Source of the DNA: Deltaproteobacteria bacterium
Lineage (GTDB): Bacteria; Desulfobacterota; DSM-4660; Desulfatiglandales; Desulfatiglandaceae
Assembly: GCA_019307815.1 (NCBI GenBank)
Contig: JAFDIV010000009.1
Span: 47,541-111,540, forward strand
Reading direction: 5' to 3'
DNA: 64,000 bases
Position numbers and translations under genes: made by a program. Shown piece after piece: positions 1-9,481 of the stretch (within the stretch, counting starts at the first letter, position 1; every line of letters begins with the position of its first letter). The notes beneath the pieces are model-generated. The model saw nothing but the letters and a program-made list of their open reading frames with translations, had not been told where the DNA came from and did no database searches.

Positions 1-2
1 AT

Positions 3-803
3 AGACAGGGCTCCTTTTCTTCTTTCTTGAAGGCAGTTGTTGCCACTGGCAGTGCTGAGGAAGACCGATGGAAAATCAGCCAGGCCATCAAGGAGATGGG
101 CAAATCTCTGTTGCCGCAAGCACACTCCGAAGGGTTGTACCAGCAACTTTTGCTCCACCTTTACCAGGAATCAGAAGAAAACCGCAAAAGCGCAAAACGG
201 GCATTAGACCATATTGAGAACTCGCCTTCCCCTTTATCCGAAGCCCTTGGCGAGGAAGCCCCCTCTCCAGCCCTTGGAACCGGGTTTGATGTAAGGGAAT
301 TATCCCTTCCGGTTAATGAGGCCAACCTGCAAGAAATCCTTGAAGCGTGGACAGAACTGTTTGGCCCCATTTTGTCCTCATGTGAGATAGCATTAACGTT
401 GGACCACAATATTCTCAACTACCTGGTAGAACAATTTGAAGAAGCGGCCAACCAGGACATTAAATCGGCCCAACCCCTTAAGGTCCATTCATTCGAGCTT
501 CCAGACTGCTCCATGGTCCCTTGGGACGAGCTAACCGCACCAGAAGGGGACAAAAGGCCTGGAAAAGAGGTTGCGCAATTATTTTCAGAAGAGGTTTTAA
601 TGGGCCTTGTTGGAGACGGGATGACAACTACGGACAGCATGATCCGGCTCAATGAGTATATACACAGTACTCTTCCTGTTGACCTGCCGAGGAATATTCA
701 ATTAAGCCTGGCAAGGCTTTTGCCCTTGGACCCCGATGCCTTCGGTAATAAGGCGTTTCTGGCCCGTTTTTCCGGCAAGGCACTCATGCATATAGAGATA
801 TGA
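3..803 (+). CDS. Unknown protein, 5' end outside window
   Basis: The frame is open to the left edge, so the true start probably lies upstream; a TTG at 27 is the first possible internal start. The visible 258+ residues are acidic and mostly helical in composition, with no signal peptide or membrane segment. I recognise no family motif. The coding look is good: no stop for 800 bases and codon use like the neighbours. It is followed by a 149-base gap holding a strong promoter, so it probably ends the preceding transcript rather than belonging to the LPS locus. Confidence 0.7.
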   Translation, partial: RQGSFSSFLKAVVATGSAEEDRWKISQAIKEMGKSLLPQAHSEGLYQQLLLHLYQESEENRKSAKRALDHIENSPSPLSEALGEEAPSPALGTGFDVRELSLPVNEANLQEILEAWTELFGPILSSCEIALTLDHNILNYLVEQFEEAANQDIKSAQPLKVHSFELPDCSMVPWDELTAPEGDKRPGKEVAQLFSEEVLMGLVGDGMTTTDSMIRLNEYIHSTLPVDLPRNIQLSLARLLPLDPDAFGNKAFLARFSGKALMHIEI

Positions 804-855
804 CAGTTTTTTATGACCGAAAATTCCTCTTTCTTGTCCCCCCACTTTGTGCTAG

Positions 856-884
856 TTGACACGGCTGCCTTATAAAACTATATA
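856..884 (+). promoter_or_regulatory. Candidate sigma-70 promoter for the Trm112/lpxL transcript
   Basis: A perfect -35 box TTGACA at 856-861 is followed by a 17-base spacer and TATATA at 879-884. Transcription would start near 891, about 60 bases before the Trm112-like gene. No other promoter of similar quality was seen before the LPS genes. Confidence 0.6.
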
Positions 885-952
885 GGAAGTCATATTATCT
901 TGAAGCTAGTTTGATATTTCCCCAGCCAAAATAGGCCCAAGGAGGCTGTATT

Positions 953-1126
953 ATGAGCATAAGCAAGGAGTTGTTGGAAATATTGGCATGCCCCAAATGT
1001 AAGGGCGAGATCAAACTCAATGACTCGGGCGATGGCCTTATCTGTGAAAACTGCCGGCTCCTATACGAGATCCGGGACGGTATTCCCATCATGCTTATTG
1101 ATGAAGCAAAGCCGCTTAACCCATGA
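953..1126 (+). CDS. Trm112-like small zinc-binding protein (UPF0434/YcaR type)
   Basis: This is a 57-residue protein starting MSISKELLEILACPKCKGEI. It carries two Cys pairs: ACPKC near residues 13-16 and CENC near 31-34, then the family's typical C-terminal GIPIML. Bacterial members are about 60 residues long and are often found between lpxK and kdsB, so a position beside lipid A genes fits. The start is fixed by AAGGAGG at 939-945, seven bases before the ATG. Its molecular role in bacteria is not settled; eukaryotic and archaeal Trm112 activates methyltransferases. Confidence 0.85.
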   Translation: MSISKELLEILACPKCKGEIKLNDSGDGLICENCRLLYEIRDGIPIMLIDEAKPLNP

Positions 1127-1199
1127 ATTTGGCCTTCCTGGCTCGTGTCCCTTAAAAAGGAAAATCTGTCAGACAAATACGTGAGTGTGATATTGCACG

Positions 1200-2126
1200 A
1201 TGACCATCATTTCAAAAATCCCCCAGCGCCTGATTCTCAACATGGGCAAGGTCTTGGGCTCCACTGCCTACCTCATAGATCATCGGCATAGGCGGATTGT
1301 CCGCCGGAATCTTCGATTCGCTTACCCAAATGCAGATGATCATTCAGTGAAAAAACTGTCCCGGGCCGTGTTTCAAAATGCGGCCATCTCTTTTTTGGAA
1401 ATCCTCCAAATGTCTCGGCTGTCCGCCGACGATATATTAAAAAGAGTTCACCTGACAGGAAGGCAATATCTGCTGGAAGCCAAAAGGAACAAAAAAGGAT
1501 CTATCGTCATATCTGCTCACTTTGGAAATTGGGAAATGGCACATATCTTTGGCTCCTGTTACTTAAATGAGCCTCTCGTTTTGGTGGCACGAAGGATACA
1601 ACCAGGTATTATAAATGAATGGCTCAACAGGCTGAGGAGCCGATTTGGTAGTGTGGTACTAGACAAGGCCTCCGCTTTGCCTAAAATGATCCGGGCATTG
1701 CGTAATGGCCGGATCTTGGGAATCCTCATTGACCAGGGCACCTTGCTCTCTGACGGCGTGGAGGTGGCCTTCTTCGGGAAAAAGACAAATGCCACGCCAG
1801 CTGCAGCCATATTAGCCAGACGATACGGCAGCCCTGTAATCCCCGTGTTCTGTGTACGACGCAAGGATGGAGCCCTGGAAGTTATTGCTCAGCCCCCTCT
1901 CCAGTTGCAAAAAACAGAAGATTACCAGACGGACATCCAAGCAAATACCCAGAGGATGATGGATGCCATCGAACAGATGATTCGCACACATCCGGAGCAG
2001 TGGTTTTGGTTTCACAAAAGATGGAAAAGACACCATCCCTATCTCTACCCCGAAGACCTTGCAAGGAGAAAAAAGAAGAAGGCAAAGAAGAAGGCCCAAC
2101 TTCAAAAAGGGCCTATCCCTCGTTAA
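1200..2126 (+). CDS. lpxL: Lipid A late acyltransferase (LpxL/HtrB family)
   Basis: This 308-residue enzyme transfers a secondary acyl chain from acyl-ACP to Kdo-lipid A at the inner membrane. The family's catalytic HX4E-type box is visible as SAHFGNWEMAH near residues 103-113, followed by a DQG motif near 178 that is typical of the lysophospholipid acyltransferase superfamily. The C-terminus is very basic (runs of Lys) and overlaps no domain. The ATG has no clear ribosome binding site. It is the first of the LPS genes on this strand; the next gene begins 37 bases on. Confidence 0.85.
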   Translation: MTIISKIPQRLILNMGKVLGSTAYLIDHRHRRIVRRNLRFAYPNADDHSVKKLSRAVFQNAAISFLEILQMSRLSADDILKRVHLTGRQYLLEAKRNKKGSIVISAHFGNWEMAHIFGSCYLNEPLVLVARRIQPGIINEWLNRLRSRFGSVVLDKASALPKMIRALRNGRILGILIDQGTLLSDGVEVAFFGKKTNATPAAAILARRYGSPVIPVFCVRRKDGALEVIAQPPLQLQKTEDYQTDIQANTQRMMDAIEQMIRTHPEQWFWFHKRWKRHHPYLYPEDLARRKKKKAKKKAQLQKGPIPR

Positions 2127-2163
2127 CGCCCTCTCATATCAAATTCCTCAGGCCTGGTCGGAA

Positions 2164-3252
2164 ATGGATAGCAGTACATTTGATTCTCTTCATATCATCG
2201 GCAGCACACAAGTTGGAGGCGCAGAGCGTTTCTTTTCAAGACTCATAGGCGTACTCGTGGAAAAAGGCCATAGAGCTGCCGCAGTTTATCGGCCCAAAAG
2301 CCCACTAAGGGATTTGTTGGATTCAGAGATTGACCACTTTCACGTGGCCATGAGAAACGGCTGGGACATTTTGTCCTTGTGGGCCATTCGAAGGCTCATA
2401 GTCAAGACAAATCCGGTGATTGTGCAAACATACATGGGCAGGGCGACCCGTCTCACCCGTATTCCCTCTTCTTCAAGGGCAATCCATGTGGCACGGCTGG
2501 GAGGCTTTTACAAGATTAAGGGGTATTATGAGCATGCCCATGCCTGGGTCGGTAATACAAAGGGTATATGCGATTACCTCATAAGATCAGGCATGGACCC
2601 AGATCGGGTATTCCATATCGGAAACTTCGTGGAAATCCCCTCTCCCAAGCCATCAGAGGTGTTACGAACAATTCGAGGTAATCTGCAACTCCCTGAAGAT
2701 GCAATAATAATTTTTTCCCTGGGAAGGTTTATCCCAAAAAAAGGGTTTCAAGACCTGATCCAGTCCCTTCGTCTTGTTCCCAAGGAAATAAACGGAAGGC
2801 CCATTTACCTTGTTATCGCAGGAGATGGGCCTCTAAGAGACCGTCTAGAAGCAGCTGCCCAGGATCTAGGGATTGCCCATCGGATCCGATGGGTGGGCTG
2901 GCAAGATGATCCAAGCCCCTTTTATGAGCTGGCTCATATATTTGTATGTCCTTCCAGAGAGGAACCCTTGGGGAACGTGGTATTGGAGGCCTGGTCGCAC
3001 AGGCTACCCGTAATCGCCACAAGGACACCAGGCCCGTTGGAACTCATAAAAGAGGGAAAAAACGGCCTCCTAGTGCCAATAGGGGAACCGGAAAAACTCG
3101 CACAGTGTCTGACCAGCCTGCTTCATGAGGATAAGGCAAGCTGGCTGGGCCTCGGCTCTAATGGCCTAAAAACGTTGATGGCCTCCCATAGTAAAGAAAG
3201 TGTTGTAAATGCCTATCTAAGTATGTATGAAAAACTCCGGAGATTACATTAA
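2164..3252 (+). CDS. GT4-family glycosyltransferase
   Basis: This GT-B fold glycosyltransferase (362 residues) probably adds a sugar to the LPS core or O-chain on the cytoplasmic side of the inner membrane. An N-terminal GGAERF motif is typical of the acceptor-binding half, and the C-terminal half has the retaining GT4 EX7E box in EEPLGNVVLEAW. The ATG at 2164 is preferred because earlier in-frame starts would place a very basic stretch over the end of lpxL. Sugar specificity cannot be read from sequence. Confidence 0.8.
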   Translation: MDSSTFDSLHIIGSTQVGGAERFFSRLIGVLVEKGHRAAAVYRPKSPLRDLLDSEIDHFHVAMRNGWDILSLWAIRRLIVKTNPVIVQTYMGRATRLTRIPSSSRAIHVARLGGFYKIKGYYEHAHAWVGNTKGICDYLIRSGMDPDRVFHIGNFVEIPSPKPSEVLRTIRGNLQLPEDAIIIFSLGRFIPKKGFQDLIQSLRLVPKEINGRPIYLVIAGDGPLRDRLEAAAQDLGIAHRIRWVGWQDDPSPFYELAHIFVCPSREEPLGNVVLEAWSHRLPVIATRTPGPLELIKEGKNGLLVPIGEPEKLAQCLTSLLHEDKASWLGLGSNGLKTLMASHSKESVVNAYLSMYEKLRRLH

Positions 3253-3281
3253 TAAACACAATAATTATACAGACAGGGATA

Positions 3282-4340
3282 GTGTCAAAAAGAGAAAGAA
3301 AAAAAATCCTCATCATTCGTCCAAGCTCCATTGGCGATGTGGTTATGGCCTCGCCCATGTTAACGGTGCTAAAAACCGCCTATCCCGATGCCCATATTGC
3401 ATGGCTTCTGGATCCTGGAGCAATAGACCTTTTGCGTGATCATCCCTTACTGGATGAGATCATGCTCTGGGACAAACAGAAATGGAAGGACTTGTGGAAA
3501 TCAGGTAGGATCATTACGCTGCTAAGTGATATGATTCGTTTTAGCAAAAACTTGCGTTCCAGAAACTTTGACTTGGCTCTTGAAGCGCAGGGCCTTTTGA
3601 GAAGCAGGATCTTGGCCTGGCTTTCTGGTGCCCGGGAGCGGATAGGGTTTGAGTCCAAGGAGCCGGGCGATTTTTTGATGACAAAAGTCATCTCTCGCGG
3701 CCCCAGTAACAAACAGATGAGCTCTGAATACTACCACATGATGAAGGAAATCGGCCTCGCTCCCCAAAAGCCCTTTTGTCCATCTCTAGCCATCCCTGAA
3801 GATTCTGTCCAAAAAGCCCGGGCCAAGCTGGCCCGGGCTGGCATCAATAATAGGTACGCCCTACTTTGCCCTTTTACCACCCGCCCCCAGAAACACTGGT
3901 TCAACGATAGATGGGCTGCTCTTGCAGCCGAGCTGAAACAGCGTTTTGCACTGTCCAGCATCTTGATGGGAGGTCCTGGTGACCAAGAAGAGGGGAAGAA
4001 GATTGAAAAACTTTCCCAAGGGGAGGCCTTGAATCTTGCAGGGCAGACCACGCTGGGGGAGGCCATGGCCATGGTCAAAAACGCCTCCCTGCTCGTGGGT
4101 GTGGATACCGGCCTCACGCACATGGGTGCTGCGTTTAATGTCCCCACTGTGGCCCTTTTTGGCGCCACATGCCCCTATCTTCATACCCAAAGGACCAGCT
4201 TTGCCGTTGTTTACCACAAGCTCGACTGCTCTCCCTGCAAAAGGAGACCCACATGCCAAGGGGAATTTACCTGTATGAAACGGATAACTGTCCAGGAAGT
4301 CCTGGACACAGCCCGGAAAATAGGTGAGCGTGTTTCATGA
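3282..4340 (+). CDS. GT9-family heptosyltransferase (WaaC/WaaF type)
   Basis: This 352-residue enzyme of the ADP-heptose:LPS heptosyltransferase family builds the inner core. The N-terminus ILIIRPSSIGDVV is the family signature, and the C-terminal half shows VGVDTGLTHMGAA and PTVALFGAT, which bind the ADP-heptose. A Cys-rich segment near residues 305-325 (DCSPCKRR, CQGEFTC) is common in waaF-like proteins. The start is a GTG at 3282 with a weak binding site. Its stop overlaps the start of the next gene (ATGA), so the two are probably translated together. Confidence 0.85.
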   Translation: MSKRERKKILIIRPSSIGDVVMASPMLTVLKTAYPDAHIAWLLDPGAIDLLRDHPLLDEIMLWDKQKWKDLWKSGRIITLLSDMIRFSKNLRSRNFDLALEAQGLLRSRILAWLSGARERIGFESKEPGDFLMTKVISRGPSNKQMSSEYYHMMKEIGLAPQKPFCPSLAIPEDSVQKARAKLARAGINNRYALLCPFTTRPQKHWFNDRWAALAAELKQRFALSSILMGGPGDQEEGKKIEKLSQGEALNLAGQTTLGEAMAMVKNASLLVGVDTGLTHMGAAFNVPTVALFGATCPYLHTQRTSFAVVYHKLDCSPCKRRPTCQGEFTCMKRITVQEVLDTARKIGERVS

Positions 4341-5437
4341 AATCCCTGAAGATCCTTCACATAGAAACAGGACGGCATCTATATGGGGGGGCGCTGCAGG
4401 TGCTGTATCTCATGAGGGGCCTTAAGGAGACGGGCCACAGCAATGTATTGGTATGTGTAAAGGGGAGTGAGATAGGAAGACAGAGTAAAGCACTTGCAGC
4501 GGTTTACGATATCCCGATGATGGGGGAGCTGGATATCGCCTTTTTCCTACGGCTGGTGCGCATCGTGGCCCGTGAAAAACCTGATATGATACATGTCCAC
4601 AGCCGCAAGGGGGCTGATCTGTGGGGGGGCATCAGCGCAAAACTGACCAAGACAAGATCCATAATTACCCGGCGTGTGGATAACCCAGAGGTCCCATGGA
4701 TAGCAAGGGCCAAGTACCGCCTCTATAACAGGGTGATTACCATATCTGAAGGGATTCGGCAGGTTCTCATCCGGGAGGGAATCCCCCGAGAGAAAATCAC
4801 ATGCATTCCCAGCGCAATAGACTATGATAAGTATTCAAAGCAATGTGATAAGTCCTGGTTCTGCCGCGAGTTTTCCATCCCTCCTGATCATAAGGCCGTG
4901 GGGATGGTCGCCCAGTTTATACCCCGCAAGGGACATGGATATCTCATAGAAGCCATACCCAAGATCTTGGAGGATTGCCCCAACACCCGATTTCTTTTCT
5001 TTGGTAAAGGTCCGCTAAGGTCTAAAATTGAGCAACTATGTATTGACAAAGGTCTGTCCCATAATATCCATTTTGCCGGGTTCCGCACGGATTTGCACCG
5101 GATCTATCCGTGCTTAGATGTCCTGGCCCACCCTGCTACGATGGAAGGGCTAGGTGTATCCTTGTTGGAGGCAGTAGCTGCGGGCGTACCTATTGTGGCA
5201 TTTAGGGCAGGAGGGATTCCAGAGGTGGTAATGAACGGAATAAACGGCTATCTCGTCCCAGTGGGTGACAGTGCCATGTTGGCACAGGCAATCATATCCC
5301 TGCTAAAGGACCAAGATAAAGCCCATCTGTTTGCCCGTACCGGGCAGGAAATGGTTCGATCGAGCTTTTCCTTAGAGCAAATGATAAAAAGGAATATGGA
5401 AGCCTATTGGGAAGTAATGTCTAGCTGTTCTCAATGA
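4337..5437 (+). CDS. GT4-family glycosyltransferase
   Basis: This is a 366-residue GT-B glycosyltransferase. The start ETGRHLYGGALQVLYL is the nucleotide-sugar/acceptor loop seen in core glycosyltransferases. The C-terminal donor half has GKGPLRSKIE and the EX7E region MEGLGVSLLEAVAAG. It overlaps the heptosyltransferase by four bases. It probably adds the sugar following the heptoses, but this rests on context only. Confidence 0.8.
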   Translation: MKSLKILHIETGRHLYGGALQVLYLMRGLKETGHSNVLVCVKGSEIGRQSKALAAVYDIPMMGELDIAFFLRLVRIVAREKPDMIHVHSRKGADLWGGISAKLTKTRSIITRRVDNPEVPWIARAKYRLYNRVITISEGIRQVLIREGIPREKITCIPSAIDYDKYSKQCDKSWFCREFSIPPDHKAVGMVAQFIPRKGHGYLIEAIPKILEDCPNTRFLFFGKGPLRSKIEQLCIDKGLSHNIHFAGFRTDLHRIYPCLDVLAHPATMEGLGVSLLEAVAAGVPIVAFRAGGIPEVVMNGINGYLVPVGDSAMLAQAIISLLKDQDKAHLFARTGQEMVRSSFSLEQMIKRNMEAYWEVMSSCSQ

Positions 5438-5679
5438 GATATTTGTTCAATTTTTCCTGGCCCCACCATCAATATTGGGGTATCATTCGCCTCCAAAATT
5501 CTTCCTTGTTTCACCACTAATATACTTTGTAGGAGGCTCTATCGAACCGCGGAGATGGGCTGGAGACTATTTCTTGAGCACCTCATAGGCTTGGGGAAAA
5601 GGGTTGTCAGTATTCATAAGGAACCTCTATCCTTAAAAGATGGGTAAACGGCCGTTTGGCTTGCCACAACCGGTGAACA

Positions 5680-6849
5680 ATGAATAAAGAGTTTGTTCTC
5701 ACTCTCTTTTCATGTGACGCAAGTGAAAAAACAGGATGGGGAAGATTTACCCGTGAGTTCTGTCTTGCACTCCATAATGAAAGCGTTCCGTTTGAACTGC
5801 ATTTACCCAAAACCATATCGGTTGATTCATCCCTGCCCTTTTGGAAGCATGTCCGCCTTGACCTGCCACCGATGTTTTTGTCTATCGGGAAGCGATGGTG
5901 GAGGAGCATCTATTTATGGCGGGAGAGCCGTCGAATTAAGATTCTAGGCAACATTATCCATAGCCTTATCGAATTTCCCTATGGAGTAGTCGCTTACTGG
6001 ACTGCCTGTCGTTATGGACTTCCATTTGGATTGACAGTTCACGGGACCTATGCTGTTGAGCCTCTTCGCCGGTTCCCAGACCGGTGGCTTTATAAAAGGG
6101 CTCTGAAGAATGCCAAATTCGTAACCGCTGTGAGCAAATTCACAGCACAACGCCTGGTCAATGTCCTCGGATTTGCCCCCCCCTTGACAGTTATCCCTAA
6201 TGGAGTCAATTTTTCCCTCTTCGCCGAATCAAAAGAAAACCCTAAAAAGGGTAAAGGTGTCCCAACTATTGCCAGCTCCCAAGAAATTATTCTGTGTGTT
6301 GGTGCTCTAAAACCGCGGAAAGGAATTACTACCCTGTTAGAAGCCTTTGCTAAGATCGCTCAACAAGCTCCTAGCGCCCATCTCATTATTGTGGGCTTCG
6401 GGAACAAACACCCATACCTTCAAATGGCAGAGGGATTGGGGATAGGCAATCGGGTCACCTTGCTAAACAACCTAACTGACCAAGATCTAATTAGACTTTA
6501 TAGAGAATGCAAGGTTTTTGCCTTGCTGCCCCGAGAAGACAGGAGGGGTCATTTTGAAGGATTTGGCTTGGTATATTTGGAAGCCAATTCTTGTGGAAAG
6601 CCGGTTGTGGGAACCTTCTCTGGAGGAGTCCCTGATGCTGTTTTGGATGGGGTCACCGGCTTTTTAGTGCCCCCCGATAATCCAGAAAAGGCGGCAGAAG
6701 CTATCTTGAAGTTACTCCGTGATGAAAAACTTCGGCAGGATATGGGCCAAGCAGGTAGGAAGTGGGCTCAAGAACATGATTGGCCTCGGATCATAGACCG
6801 CTATTTTCGGGCATATGAAAGGGTTATGGAACAAAATCGGAAGGAGTAA
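5680..6849 (+). CDS. GT4-family glycosyltransferase
   Basis: A 389-residue GT-B enzyme. The N-terminal half carries GWGRFTREF, and the donor half has VGALKPRKG, VGFGNKHPYL and the EX7E box in FEGFGLVYLEAN. A 242-base gap precedes it, so it may begin a new transcript; I found no convincing promoter there. The membrane protein that follows starts three bases after its stop, so the pair is probably co-transcribed. Donor sugar unknown. Confidence 0.8.
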   Translation: MNKEFVLTLFSCDASEKTGWGRFTREFCLALHNESVPFELHLPKTISVDSSLPFWKHVRLDLPPMFLSIGKRWWRSIYLWRESRRIKILGNIIHSLIEFPYGVVAYWTACRYGLPFGLTVHGTYAVEPLRRFPDRWLYKRALKNAKFVTAVSKFTAQRLVNVLGFAPPLTVIPNGVNFSLFAESKENPKKGKGVPTIASSQEIILCVGALKPRKGITTLLEAFAKIAQQAPSAHLIIVGFGNKHPYLQMAEGLGIGNRVTLLNNLTDQDLIRLYRECKVFALLPREDRRGHFEGFGLVYLEANSCGKPVVGTFSGGVPDAVLDGVTGFLVPPDNPEKAAEAILKLLRDEKLRQDMGQAGRKWAQEHDWPRIIDRYFRAYERVMEQNRKE

Positions 6850-6852
6850 TAC

Positions 6853-8178
6853 ATGCTGAAAGTCAGTTCATTGAAAACATTTACCCGGGCCAAAGGTCAA
6901 GCCAAGAATTGGATAGAATGGATCTTTTGTCTTTTCATAGTCTCGTTTTTTTCGCTTTCTGCTGTGATACCTGGTGGGGCAACCCGATTCTTTCATCTCC
7001 TAGTTGCAGCCTCTCTGTTTTTCCCTCTCCTACAACATACTGATTTGCCGAAAAGTAAAATAAAATTGATCACCTTTGGTTTTCTCCTCTATATCTTGAG
7101 TGCGCTCCTGAGCCTGGTTAATACCAGCAACTGGCACACAGGAGACTGGGGATTCGGGCGATATTACCGATTCCTTTTCATAGTTCCAGTCATTATATTC
7201 ACAATCAAGGCCCGTTTGTCAGCTTATAGGGCCTTACTCGTGGGGGCCCTCATTGGTTCGGCTATTATGGCATTTTTTTCATTTTACCAAATGGATGTTC
7301 TCAAGGCATTAAGAGTGGGGCTGGGAAAATCCCTCAACCCAAATCGATACGGTGAAATTGGTTTTGTCAATTCAATAATAATCGCCATTGCTCTCTTTAG
7401 ATTCCCTCTGAAGACCTACTTCAGGGTTATGCTATTATGCGGATTTGCTCTTAGTATTTTTGCAGGGCTTTCCTCTGGGTCTCGAGGGGCCTTTTTGGCA
7501 TTTATTGCAACGTGTGGTTTTTTGACCTGGGAGTTGACTGATCGCTTCTCAAAAAAAAGGCGCGCTGCCTTTCTAGGCCTTGTCGGTCTCATTTCTATGG
7601 GATTCTTTGCTGCTTTGCTGTCCATTTCCCCTTTCTGGAAACAACATCTTTCCAGACTTCTAGTTGAACCTAAAGAATATTTCTCTCATAACTACGATAT
7701 TGAGCACTCTTCCATACACGTTCGGATGGCCCTGGCTCAAGGTGGTCTTCTTATTTGGAAAAACCATCCTTTTATCGGAACAGGGCTGGGCGATGTAGCC
7801 CATGATATGAGGGAACTTGTTCGGGAAGGGCAATTGCCCGTAAATATGACTTGGGGGAGACTGCACAATTCATATATAGATGTCTTGGCCAAATCTGGCC
7901 TAATCGGCTTTTTCTGCTTCTTGATCGGGGTCTTATTCTTACCATTCAGAATGTTCTATCAGGCCTACAGTGAACTGCCCCGCTATCCGGCAAAAACATG
8001 TGCCTCATTGTCCGGCATGGCGGTCATCATCTTTTTTGCTGTAGATGCCGGGGCTAGCTCGTGTTTTTTCAACAAAGGCGTTCTGGTCTTTCTAATTTCC
8101 ATCGCCCTCCTATTGGGTATTTCACTTCGGCCCGAGAGTCGCCTCCTGGGCCCAAACACTGTGGAAAATCCAGGTTGA
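6853..8178 (+). CDS. O-antigen ligase/polymerase-like membrane protein (Wzy_C family)
   Basis: The 441-residue protein has about ten to twelve hydrophobic segments and one larger periplasmic loop around residues 270-345. That loop ends in RLHNSYIDVLAKSGLIG, the conserved HNxY region of the WaaL/Wzy_C family. Members either ligate undecaprenyl-linked O-antigen to lipid A core (WaaL) or polymerise repeat units (Wzy); sequence alone does not separate these. Being the only such protein in an LPS locus, it is the best ligase candidate here. Confidence 0.75.
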   Translation: MLKVSSLKTFTRAKGQAKNWIEWIFCLFIVSFFSLSAVIPGGATRFFHLLVAASLFFPLLQHTDLPKSKIKLITFGFLLYILSALLSLVNTSNWHTGDWGFGRYYRFLFIVPVIIFTIKARLSAYRALLVGALIGSAIMAFFSFYQMDVLKALRVGLGKSLNPNRYGEIGFVNSIIIAIALFRFPLKTYFRVMLLCGFALSIFAGLSSGSRGAFLAFIATCGFLTWELTDRFSKKRRAAFLGLVGLISMGFFAALLSISPFWKQHLSRLLVEPKEYFSHNYDIEHSSIHVRMALAQGGLLIWKNHPFIGTGLGDVAHDMRELVREGQLPVNMTWGRLHNSYIDVLAKSGLIGFFCFLIGVLFLPFRMFYQAYSELPRYPAKTCASLSGMAVIIFFAVDAGASSCFFNKGVLVFLISIALLLGISLRPESRLLGPNTVENPG

Positions 8179-8232
8179 TCTTTTAAAGAAATTTAGCCCA
8201 TATTACTGTTTAAGGTTGAGGATACTTTAGCT

Positions 8233-9345
8233 TTGACTAATCCTATACAAGTGAGCAAAAATATTTTCAATTTAGCCTATATCAGCCGAAGCCGTCTGCA
8301 TCGAAACAGGGCCAACCTTATACAAACACTTCATACAGTCTCAGCACTTGAACAAGCGGGAATACATGTGACACTTTTTCTTCCCCCCTGGAAAAGGAAA
8401 TGCAACTTACAAGAAAGATTAAGGGAGCTAGGTATCCAGAGAAACTTGGATATCAGGGCAAGCCGCTCTTTACATTCCCGCTGGAAAATATGGCCTTTTA
8501 TCTTGTTTCATAAATCCACCCTCTCACAAGCCGATGCGGTTTTTACCCGCTCACCGGAAGTGAGCATAATCCTTTCCAGGGCCAACTTACCCCATTATCT
8601 GGAGATTCATGAAGTCAAACAACTGGCAAACAAAAATTTACTCCACCCTATTATTGAAGCTTACAATGGGGGCATAATAAAGTGGCTCCTCCCCATCAGC
8701 CAATCCGCTGCCCGCGGACTCGTAGAGGCAGGCGCTGCTAAGGATCGTATCCTGGTGAATCCTTGCGGTGTGGATATCCGAGCGTTTCAAGGCGTCCCTC
8801 CACTTGACCCGAAACGCCTTACCTTTCCGCGCATATTACACGCTGGCCGCATCGGGCCCAAGAGAGGATCGGACATCCTGAAAGAAATAGCCAAAAAAAA
8901 ACTAGCCCAGTTGTTACTGGTAGGGGAAGTAGAAAAGGACTTTTTATCTCACCCTTTTGTCAAGGTTTCTCCCCACGTGCCACATGCCAAAATCCCACAG
9001 CTCTACGCAAGCTGCGAGATCGTACTGTTACCCTACCAGAGAACCACACCAACCAGCGATTCCATGAGCCCTTTAAAGCTCTTTGAAGCAATGGCAGCAG
9101 GAAGGCCTATTATCGCAAGCGACCTACCCCCCTTGAGGGAAATCCTTGAGCATGAAAAAACCGCCTTACTGGTGGAGCCTGAAAATATTGAGGCATGGAT
9201 AAGGGCCATAGAAACCCTAAAAAACGACCCTGCATTGGCCTTACGCCTCTCCAATACCCTCCGTCAAGAGGCTCATCGGTATAGCTGGGAAGCCCGTGCA
9301 CAAAGGATCGCTTCACTTCTAAAATCCGATACCAACCTTATATAA
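8233..9345 (+). CDS. GT4-family glycosyltransferase
   Basis: A 370-residue glycosyltransferase of the GT-B fold. The donor-binding half shows HAGRIGPKRG and the end of the acidic box in SPLKLFEAMAAGRPIIAS; the first Glu of EX7E is replaced by a Met-Ser-Pro region, as in some GT4 subgroups. The start is a TTG at 8233. The protein is divergent from the GT4 enzymes on both sides. It lies 54 bases after the ligase-like gene. Confidence 0.75.
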   Translation: MTNPIQVSKNIFNLAYISRSRLHRNRANLIQTLHTVSALEQAGIHVTLFLPPWKRKCNLQERLRELGIQRNLDIRASRSLHSRWKIWPFILFHKSTLSQADAVFTRSPEVSIILSRANLPHYLEIHEVKQLANKNLLHPIIEAYNGGIIKWLLPISQSAARGLVEAGAAKDRILVNPCGVDIRAFQGVPPLDPKRLTFPRILHAGRIGPKRGSDILKEIAKKKLAQLLLVGEVEKDFLSHPFVKVSPHVPHAKIPQLYASCEIVLLPYQRTTPTSDSMSPLKLFEAMAAGRPIIASDLPPLREILEHEKTALLVEPENIEAWIRAIETLKNDPALALRLSNTLRQEAHRYSWEARAQRIASLLKSDTNLI

Positions 9346-9406
9346 GGAACTCTAACGGTATTCCAATCCTCTATTAATTGACCAGAAGCACTTGCAGACT
9401 TTTAAC

Positions 9407-9437
9407 TTGACATATGTTTGGAAATTGATGGTATTTC
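9407..9437 (+). promoter_or_regulatory. Weak candidate promoter before three tandem GT4 genes
   Basis: TTGACA at 9407-9412 and TATTTC at 9432-9437 are separated by 19 bases. The -35 is perfect but the spacing is long and the -10 poor. It lies in the 136-base gap before the first of three related glycosyltransferase genes. Confidence 0.3.
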
Positions 9438-9481
9438 TTAAGGTAATGTAATCTAAGGAAAACAGGTTTAATAAGTTCACA

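Noticed and set aside
5555..5647. A 30-codon plus-strand frame (MGWRLFLEHLIGLGKRVV...) in the gap before the GT4 gene at 5680
   Set aside because: Short, with a poorly placed binding site and no sign of family or conservation available here.
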